Source: Clostridium sp. CAG:557
Lineage (GTDB): Bacteria; Bacillota; Clostridia; Oscillospirales; Acutalibacteraceae
Reading direction: 5' to 3'
Assembly (NCBI GenBank): GCA_000435275.1
Contig: FR883883.1
Location: forward strand, 28,706 to 92,705
Length of the DNA stretch: 64,000 bases
The translations under genes and the position numbers were made by a program. The notes under the pieces were generated by a model that searched no databases, was not told the DNA's origin, and saw only the letters and a program-made list of their open reading frames with translations. Shown here piece after piece: positions 59,095-64,000 of this stretch (position 1 is the stretch's first letter; every line of letters begins with the position of its first letter).

Positions 59095-60189
59095 TTATAC
59101 ATTAAATCTAAACAAAACTACATCGCCATCGTTCATCACATAGTCCTTTCCCTCAGAACGAACTAGCCCTTTTTCTTTCGCGGCGGCCATAGAGCCGCAC
59201 GAAATTAAATCATCAAAAGAAACGACTTCTGCACGAATAAATCCACGTTCAAAGTCTGTATGAATTTTTCCTGCAGCACCCGGTGCTTTTGTGCCTTTTT
59301 TGATTGTCCAAGCCCTGACTTCAGGTTTTCCAGCTGTTAAGAATGAAATCAACCCTAACAGATCATAACAAGCAGTAATTAATCGGTCTAATCCGGATTC
59401 AAAAAGACCCATATCATCAAGAAAAAGTTTTTTTTCGTCTAAGTCTAGTCCTGAAATTTCAGCTTCGATTTGGGCACTTATAGGCAGAACTTTTGCATTT
59501 TCTTTTATGGCAATTTCTCTTACGATATTTAAAAATTTATTGTCGTTTATTCCAAATTTAAAATCTTTTTCACTCATGTTAGCGGCGAAAATTATCGGTT
59601 TACTAGTCAAAAGTGCAACGGACTCCAATAATTTAGCCTCTTCTTCAGTACATTTTACGCTTCTTGCTGAAAAACCTCTTTCAAGCGTTTCTTTTAATTG
59701 CTCAAAAAATTCAAGTTCTACCAAGTATTTTTTGTCAGCTTTTATCATTTTTTTTGTTTTTTCTATTCGCCTGTCTAATAGCTCTATGTCAGACAGTATT
59801 AACTCTAAATTTATAGTTTCGATGTCTCGCGCAGGGTCTATGTTACCCTCTACATGCACAATATCGTCATTTTCAAAGCATCTTACCACATGAACTATCG
59901 CGTCAACTTCTCTTATATTTGATAGAAATTTATTCCCAAGACCCTCTCCTTTTGAGGCGCCTTTTACCAGTCCAGCAATGTCTACAAACTCGATGGTTGC
60001 GGGCGTGAACTTTTCTGGATTATACATTTCAGCCAGTTTGTCTAAGCGCTTATCCGGCACCGCTACAACTCCAATATTTGGTTCTATCGTGCAAAATGGA
60101 TAGTTTGCGGACTGTGCGCCGGCATTGGTTATCGCGTTGAATAGAGTGCTTTTCCCTACATTTGGCAATCCTATTATTCCTAATTTCAA
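59095..60189 (-). CDS. ychF: ribosome-binding ATPase YchF (OBG-like)
   Basis: 364 residues, normal length. GLPNVGKSTLFNAITN P-loop near residue 8, FVDIAGLVKGASKGEGLGNKFL (G3), a coiled-coil insertion (about 125-170), NMSE in place of NKxD (the family hallmark that allows ATP use), and a C-terminal TGS domain (KAPGAAGKIHTDFERGFIRAEVV). Binds ribosomes and acts in translation and stress control. SD AAAGAGG. It lies downstream of tex on the same strand, separated by a cloverleaf-like element. Confidence 0.96.
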   Translation of the reverse strand: MKLGIIGLPNVGKSTLFNAITNAGAQSANYPFCTIEPNIGVVAVPDKRLDKLAEMYNPEKFTPATIEFVDIAGLVKGASKGEGLGNKFLSNIREVDAIVHVVRCFENDDIVHVEGNIDPARDIETINLELILSDIELLDRRIEKTKKMIKADKKYLVELEFFEQLKETLERGFSARSVKCTEEEAKLLESVALLTSKPIIFAANMSEKDFKFGINDNKFLNIVREIAIKENAKVLPISAQIEAEISGLDLDEKKLFLDDMGLFESGLDRLITACYDLLGLISFLTAGKPEVRAWTIKKGTKAPGAAGKIHTDFERGFIRAEVVSFDDLISCGSMAAAKEKGLVRSEGKDYVMNDGDVVLFRFNV

Positions 60190-60234
60190 TGAAGTTACCT
60201 CTTTCTTTTATTTTTTTTAATTTATCTGTGGGGA

Positions 60235-60355
60235 GGGGGCGCTGCAAAATTTCTAAGGAATTTAGAAATTTTTACGAGTACAGATTAAACAGATTTTCAA
60301 GTTTTGCAGGTAAATCTGTGCTCGTTATCGACAGAATGTCGATAGCGGCGCCCCC
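60235..60355 (+). repeat. four-way-junction element 1 (closing helix with three hairpins), between tex and ychF
   Basis: Closing helix 60235-60245 with 60345-60355 (11 bp, one G-U, GC-rich). Inside, in order: hairpin 60246-60256 with 60262-60272 (11 bp perfect), hairpin 60274-60286 with 60313-60325 (13 bp, one G-U), hairpin 60326-60333 with 60337-60344 (8 bp perfect, GAA loop). Only base 60273 is unpaired at the junction. On the plus strand a T7 run follows directly. It is not a known tRNA, SRP or riboswitch fold to my recognition. Strand given by the T-run; the structure itself is symmetric. Confidence 0.75.
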
Positions 60356-60382
60356 TTTTTTTATTTTTCTTTTTTTGCAAAG

Positions 60383-62551
60383 TTAAGAAACTTCTGCAGG
60401 ACTGTTTAGTTTCATGGTTAAAGCAATACGTTTTTTATCCAAATCGACCGAAAGAATGCGAACTTTAACGATATCACCCACTTTAAGCACTTCAGACGGA
60501 TGCTTTATGTATTTGTCGCAGATTTGAGAAATATGAACAAGACCATCCTGATGAACGCCGATATCTATAAACGCGCCGAAATCTATAACATTACGCACGG
60601 TGCCGTCGAGTTCCATACCGACTTTTAAATCTTTCATATCGAGAACATCTTTGCGCAACATTGGCTGAACAAGCTCTTCTCGAGGGTCTCTACCCGGACG
60701 CAAAAGCTCTGTGATTATATCTTGTAAAGTTGGCACTCCAATTCCAATTTTTTCAGCGACAGTATCTTCGCCTAACTCGTTTATTTTGGATTTTATATCA
60801 CAAATTTCGCCGGATTTAATATTTTCTAACGTATATCCACACAAATCAAGCAATTTTTTTACCGCGTCGTAAGATTCTGGATGAACGGCGGTGTTATCGA
60901 GTATATTTTTGCTTTCTGATACTCTCAGGAAGCCAGCGCACTGCAAAAATGCTTTTGGACCAAGTTTTGCAACCTTTTTCAGCTCATTTCTGGATTTAAA
61001 TGCACCGTTTTCTTCTCGGTAAGTAACAATATTTTTAGAAACCGTTGAAATGATGCCGGCAACTCGCGATAAAAGCGATGGCGATGCGGTATTTAAATCG
61101 ACGCCGACAATATTTACGCAGTCCTCAACAACGCCACCTAGAGCCTCATCAAGCTGTTTTTTGGGCATATCGTGCTGATATTGTCCGATTCCTATTGCTT
61201 TTGGGTCAATTTTTACTAATTCTGCCAGTGGATCTTGCAGCCTTCTGGCAATTGAAACTGCGCTCCGTAAAGTCACATCGAAATCAGGAAATTCCTCGGC
61301 AGCCAGTTTAGATGCAGAATAAACCGATGCACCAGCTTCGCTGACAACCATGTAAGCTACGTCTAAACTTTCTTGATGAATCAAGTCTGAAACAAACATT
61401 TCGGTTTCTTTTGATGCAGTTCCGTTGCCGATGGAAATGATTTCTACACCGTGTTTTTTTATCAACGCGGTGACGATTTTTTTAGCTTCATCAACTTTTG
61501 TTTGAGAGTGAGTTGGATATATCACATTTGTGTCAAGAACTTTGCCGGTTTCATCGACAACAGCAACTTTACAGCCTGTTCTGTAACCCGGGTCAAGGCC
61601 CATGGCGACTTTTCCCTTTACAGGAGGCTGCATCAATAAATGCCGTAAATTAAGCGAAAACACTTTCATGGCTTGTTCTTGTGCTTTTTGAGTTAATTCA
61701 TTTCGAATTTCTCGCTCTATTGACGGAAATATCAGTCTATCGTAAGCATCTTCGGCGGCCAAACGTACGGTTTCTGTGCAGGGAGAATTTAGTTTTAGCA
61801 CAGTAGAACACACGATGTTTAGAGCTTTATTTATGTCGAAATCTACCGAAACTTTCAAGAATTCTTCTTTTTCGCCGCGGTCTATAGCCAAAATTCTGTG
61901 ACTAGCGACTTTTGCAACCGGTTCGTGATAATCGTAGTATTGCCTGTAAACCGAATCGGCATTTTCGTCGGCAGCCTTAGCGCACAAAATCGACTGAGCC
62001 ATAGCAACAACTCGGAGTCTTTTGCGAATTCCGGCGTCGTCAGAAATATTTTCCGCAATGATATCCATTGCTCCTTGAAGTGCATCAGCAGCGGTTTCTA
62101 CACCATTTTCTGTATTGATAAACGCCTCAGCCATAATTAGCGGGTCTTTTGAATCTTTTTTTTGTTCAAAAATTTCATTCGCAAGAGGTTCCAAGCCTTT
62201 TTCTTTCGCAACAGAAGCTCGAGTTTTGCGCTTTGGCCGGTAAGGTCGATAGATGTCGTCTATTTCAGATAATGTTTGAGCAGAGTCGAGTGCAGCATTT
62301 ATTTCGTCGGTCATCGCGTTCAGCCCAATTATTAGCGCTCTCACTTCTTCTTTGCGTTCGTCCAGACCTCTTAGATAAGCCAAACGCTCACTTATTTCTC
62401 GAAGTTTTTGGTCATCTAATGAACCATGCGCTTCTTTTCGGTATCTTGCGATAAATGGAATGGTATTTCCTTCGTCTATCAGTTTTATTACATTTTCAAT
62501 TTGCCAAGACATCAGTCTAAACTGATCCGATAATTCTTTTATGTAGTCCAT
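60383..62551 (-). CDS. tex: Tex-family S1 RNA-binding transcription accessory protein
   Basis: 722 residues. N-terminal helical domain with PFIARYRKEAHGSLDDQKLREI, YqgF/RNase H-like domain (VAMGLDPGYRTGCKVAVVD), helix-hairpin-helix region (VNIVGVDLNTASPSLLSRVAGI), and a C-terminal S1 domain (VGMELDGTVRNVIDFGAFIDIGVHQDGLVHIS). Tex binds nucleic acid and affects transcription elongation. ATG at 62551 has AGGTGG upstream; a longer frame to 62653 would run through the promoter. Each end of the gene is flanked by a cloverleaf-like element. Confidence 0.95.
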   Translation of the reverse strand: MDYIKELSDQFRLMSWQIENVIKLIDEGNTIPFIARYRKEAHGSLDDQKLREISERLAYLRGLDERKEEVRALIIGLNAMTDEINAALDSAQTLSEIDDIYRPYRPKRKTRASVAKEKGLEPLANEIFEQKKDSKDPLIMAEAFINTENGVETAADALQGAMDIIAENISDDAGIRKRLRVVAMAQSILCAKAADENADSVYRQYYDYHEPVAKVASHRILAIDRGEKEEFLKVSVDFDINKALNIVCSTVLKLNSPCTETVRLAAEDAYDRLIFPSIEREIRNELTQKAQEQAMKVFSLNLRHLLMQPPVKGKVAMGLDPGYRTGCKVAVVDETGKVLDTNVIYPTHSQTKVDEAKKIVTALIKKHGVEIISIGNGTASKETEMFVSDLIHQESLDVAYMVVSEAGASVYSASKLAAEEFPDFDVTLRSAVSIARRLQDPLAELVKIDPKAIGIGQYQHDMPKKQLDEALGGVVEDCVNIVGVDLNTASPSLLSRVAGIISTVSKNIVTYREENGAFKSRNELKKVAKLGPKAFLQCAGFLRVSESKNILDNTAVHPESYDAVKKLLDLCGYTLENIKSGEICDIKSKINELGEDTVAEKIGIGVPTLQDIITELLRPGRDPREELVQPMLRKDVLDMKDLKVGMELDGTVRNVIDFGAFIDIGVHQDGLVHISQICDKYIKHPSEVLKVGDIVKVRILSVDLDKKRIALTMKLNSPAEVS

Positions 62552-62585
62552 AATTTTCCACCTGCTTTTATTTCTATTTAGTTCT

Positions 62586-62614
62586 ATTATAGCACAAATT
62601 TTTTCTGCCAGCAA
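62586..62614 (-). promoter_or_regulatory. sigma-A promoter of tex
   Basis: Minus strand: TTGCTG (62614-62609), 17-bp spacer, TATAAT (62591-62586). The -35 lies 2 nt from the edge of four-way-junction element 2. Confidence 0.65.
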
Positions 62615-62616
62615 AA

Positions 62617-62708
62617 ATACCACGCGAGCAAGTTTATATTGCTCACAGTGCAAAATTTTTTTGCACTGTCGTAATCAGAATGAGAAAATTCTGATTACGG
62701 CGTGGTAT
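62617..62708 (-). repeat. four-way-junction element 2 (closing helix with three hairpins), upstream of tex
   Basis: Closing helix 62617-62625 with 62700-62708 (9 bp perfect). Inside, back to back: 62626-62631 with 62639-62644 (6 bp), 62645-62655 with 62659-62669 (11 bp, TTT loop), 62670-62681 with 62688-62699 (12 bp, 6-nt loop). No base is unpaired at the junction. Read on the minus strand it follows the CBS gene and ends in TTTTT, so it can act as that gene's terminator. TTCTGC (62603-62608) and GCAGAA (62725-62730) add an outer repeat. Confidence 0.75.
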
Positions 62709-62747
62709 GCCAGTATTTAGCTTAGCAGAAGGCTGTGCACAGTCTAT

Positions 62748-63182
62748 TTATCTACGGTAAGATGGAGTTTTTTTGCTTATTTCGGTTAAAGCAGAAGCAA
62801 TCTCTGGTCCAGAATGAATTCTTGCGATGTCTGCCAAACTTACCATTCCGTCGACAAATCCGTTATTGACAACAGGCAGACGTCGAACTCGTTCAGCTGC
62901 CATCAAGCTGACAGCATCGTGAACGCTGTTTTCTGGAGTAACGAATGCAACATCAGTAGTCATCAAGTCGGAAACTTTAGTACTATTTGCAGATTTACCT
63001 TTAGAAATGCAGCGAACAACAATATCTCGATCAGTTAAAAGTCCCTTTAATTCGCCTCCTGCTATTACCGGAATAGAGCCGATATCGTACTCAGACATGA
63101 GTTTTGCGGCGACTTCAGCAGAATCGTTTGGCATGACAGCGACAACGTCCTTAGACATAATATCTTTTACGGTTTCTTGCAT
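62748..63182 (-). CDS. CBS-domain pair protein
   Basis: 144 residues, two tandem CBS domains forming a Bateman module: TVKDIMSKDVVAVMPNDSAEVAAKLMSEYDIGSIPVI..LKGLLTDRDIVVRCI (about 4-62) and VSDLMTTDVAFVTPENSVHDAVSLMAAERVRRLPVV..VDGMVSLADIARI (about 70-127). Such stand-alone proteins bind adenosine nucleotides and sense energy state or stress. ATG at 63182 has AAGGAGGAACG; longer frames lack an SD. Monocistronic, ending at four-way-junction element 2. Confidence 0.92.
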   Translation of the reverse strand: MQETVKDIMSKDVVAVMPNDSAEVAAKLMSEYDIGSIPVIAGGELKGLLTDRDIVVRCISKGKSANSTKVSDLMTTDVAFVTPENSVHDAVSLMAAERVRRLPVVNNGFVDGMVSLADIARIHSGPEIASALTEISKKTPSYRR

Positions 63183-63347
63183 AAATAATCGTTCCTCCTT
63201 AAAGTTGAAAAGATTTATCATTTGAGTTAGCATTTACCATAAAATGAACTATATACCGAATTTTGAAATTTTATTTTGGTGGCACGGACACTATTTTTCA
63301 TACTTTTTTAAGATAAATCATACCATAATAAAAAGGAGTGATTAAGT

Positions 63348-63593
63348 ATGTCAAATGAAAATAACCCAAATTTTGAAAATTTATTGAAATCTGTATCAGA
63401 TAAGTTAGGAAAAAGCCCGGAAGAATTAAAAAAAGCAAGTGAAACAGGTAATATTGAAAATTTACTAGGAAATTTGCGACCAAATGATGCCCAGAAAATT
63501 CAAAAAATATTGTCTGATAAAAATGCAGCAAATAAAATTTTATCTACACCACAAGCGCAAAGTTTGATAAAAAAGTTGTTGGGAGACAAATAA
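63348..63593 (+). CDS. small helical protein, unknown function
   Basis: 81 residues: NPNFENLLKSVSDKLGKSPEELKKASETGNIENLLGNLRPNDAQKIQKILSDKNAANKILSTPQAQSLIKKLLGDK. Several short amphipathic helices, no Cys, no signal peptide. From memory a similar short protein, paired with a second like the one that follows, occurs in many Clostridia. SD AAGGAGTGA. Overlaps nothing and is one nt from the next gene, so the two are translated together. Function not recognised. Confidence 0.7.
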   Translation: MSNENNPNFENLLKSVSDKLGKSPEELKKASETGNIENLLGNLRPNDAQKIQKILSDKNAANKILSTPQAQSLIKKLLGDK

Positions 63594-63594
63594 A

Positions 63595-63972
63595 ATGGAC
63601 GATTTGGCAGATAAGTTAATGGAATTACTTTCAAATAAAGAAAATTTGGAGAATATAAAAAGTTTAAGCAGTCTTATAAACGCAAGTGTAGAAAACTCTA
63701 CGGCAAAATCTGAAGAAAAAGTGGTTGAAAATTCGACAAAAGCACCAGCAGAAGAATCTTCGGGAGAGACTTTACCAATAGATACAATTCAAACTGTCAT
63801 GAAGCTGATGCCGGTACTTTCTTCTATCAATAAAGAAGATGACAACACGCGGCTTTTAACCGCGCTACGACCGCATTTAAGCTCCAAACGGCAGGCCAAA
63901 TTAGATGAATCTATGAAAATGATTCAAGTGTTTAAAGTTTTACCGATGTTAAAGAGTCAAGGAATTTTTTAA
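63595..63972 (+). CDS. helical protein of unknown function, partner of the preceding gene
   Basis: 125 residues. DDLADKLMELLSNKENLENIKSLSSLI, a low-complexity Ser/Glu/Ala linker (about 35-65), then TIQTVMKLMPVLSSINKEDDNTRLLTALRPHLSSKRQAKLDESMKMIQVFKVLPMLKSQGIF. The LLTALRPHLS(S/P)KRQAKLDEA(M/I)K block resembles a conserved clostridial pattern I recall only as hypothetical. Starts 1 nt after the previous stop. No known motif; a sporulation role is possible but unsupported. Confidence 0.7.
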   Translation: MDDLADKLMELLSNKENLENIKSLSSLINASVENSTAKSEEKVVENSTKAPAEESSGETLPIDTIQTVMKLMPVLSSINKEDDNTRLLTALRPHLSSKRQAKLDESMKMIQVFKVLPMLKSQGIF

Positions 63973-64000
63973 AAATTTAATTCGGATTTGTGTTTGTTGA

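Noticed and set aside
1..64000. CRISPR array, insertion sequence or prophage
   Set aside because: No regularly spaced repeats, no transposase or integrase, and no phage structural genes were found; the phage-like amidase at 46270-47310 has a signal peptide and sits in a housekeeping operon.

Overview
The window is AT-rich, densely coded chromosomal DNA from a spore-forming low-GC Firmicute. It is most likely a member of the Clostridia close to the Oscillospirales/Ruminococcaceae. The evidence is a complete spoIIIAA-AH operon, an intact pro-sigma-K gene, frequent TTG/GTG starts behind strong Shine-Dalgarno (SD) sites, sigma-A promoters with 17-bp spacers, and a nusB / TsaD-like / xseA / xseB / ispA / dxs / tlyA / nadK gene order. 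This placement is inferred from gene content and order, not from a phylogeny.

Layout. 1-1.5 kb: a small ribbon-helix-helix-like protein, then a short double-glycine-leader peptide gene in an apparent operon with a GNAT acetyltransferase. 1.5-2.9 kb (minus): aroE-aroK. 3.1-3.3 kb: acpP. 3.5-8.4 kb: spoIIIAA-AH, the mother-cell part of the channel between mother cell and forespore. 8.4-15.8 kb: nusB, a TsaD-like paralogue, xseAB, ispA, dxs, tlyA and nadK. 15.9-16.9 kb: two small envelope proteins of unknown role. 17-27 kb: class A PBP, lysC, an unusually short gatC, gatA, sigK, thyX, tmk, mltG and a U32 tRNA-hydroxylation protein. 27-30.4 kb: a small accessory patch with a secreted orphan, a second double-glycine-leader peptide under a promoter overlaid by a 36-bp perfect palindrome, tRNA-Ser, a membrane-anchored GT8 glycosyltransferase, and manA. 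30.4-37.2 kb: topoisomerase IV parE-parC, a small helical protein, and a Zn/Cd-type P-type ATPase. 37.2-39.1 kb: tRNA-Glu, a palindrome-rich spacer, and a cysteine-rich protein resembling spore-surface proteins. 39.1-44.4 kb: an orphan, a zinc-ribbon/PASTA pseudokinase, and feoA-feoB-FeoB-associated protein-DtxR regulator. 44.5-49 kb (minus): proS, two secreted peptidoglycan hydrolases, trxB. 49-56.4 kb: a dTDP-L-rhamnose cluster with three GT2 glycosyltransferases, then a dicarboxylate/amino-acid symporter. 56.4-64 kb: tRNA-Ser, small membrane and Cys-rich proteins, an OGG-type glycosylase, an XRE regulator, ychF, tex, a CBS-pair protein, and two small proteins of unknown function.

How the genes work together. 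Three themes recur. Sporulation: the SpoIIIA complex, sigma-K and the coat-like protein. Envelope building and remodelling: the PBP, MltG, rhamnose glycan, amidase and NlpC/P60 enzymes, PASTA pseudokinase and GT8. Housekeeping nucleotide, isoprenoid and translation functions make up most of the rest.

The most unusual signals are not protein genes. Two intergenic elements flank tex, at 60235-60355 and 62617-62708. Each consists of a closing helix that encloses three consecutive perfect or near-perfect hairpins, with one or zero unpaired bases at the junction: a nearly ideal four-way junction. Their sequences are unrelated but their architecture is the same. Next in interest are the palindrome on the promoter of the second double-glycine peptide, the two peptide genes themselves, and an SD-sequestering leader at 16866-16940. 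All function calls come from reading the sequence and from memory of the families; no database search was run.
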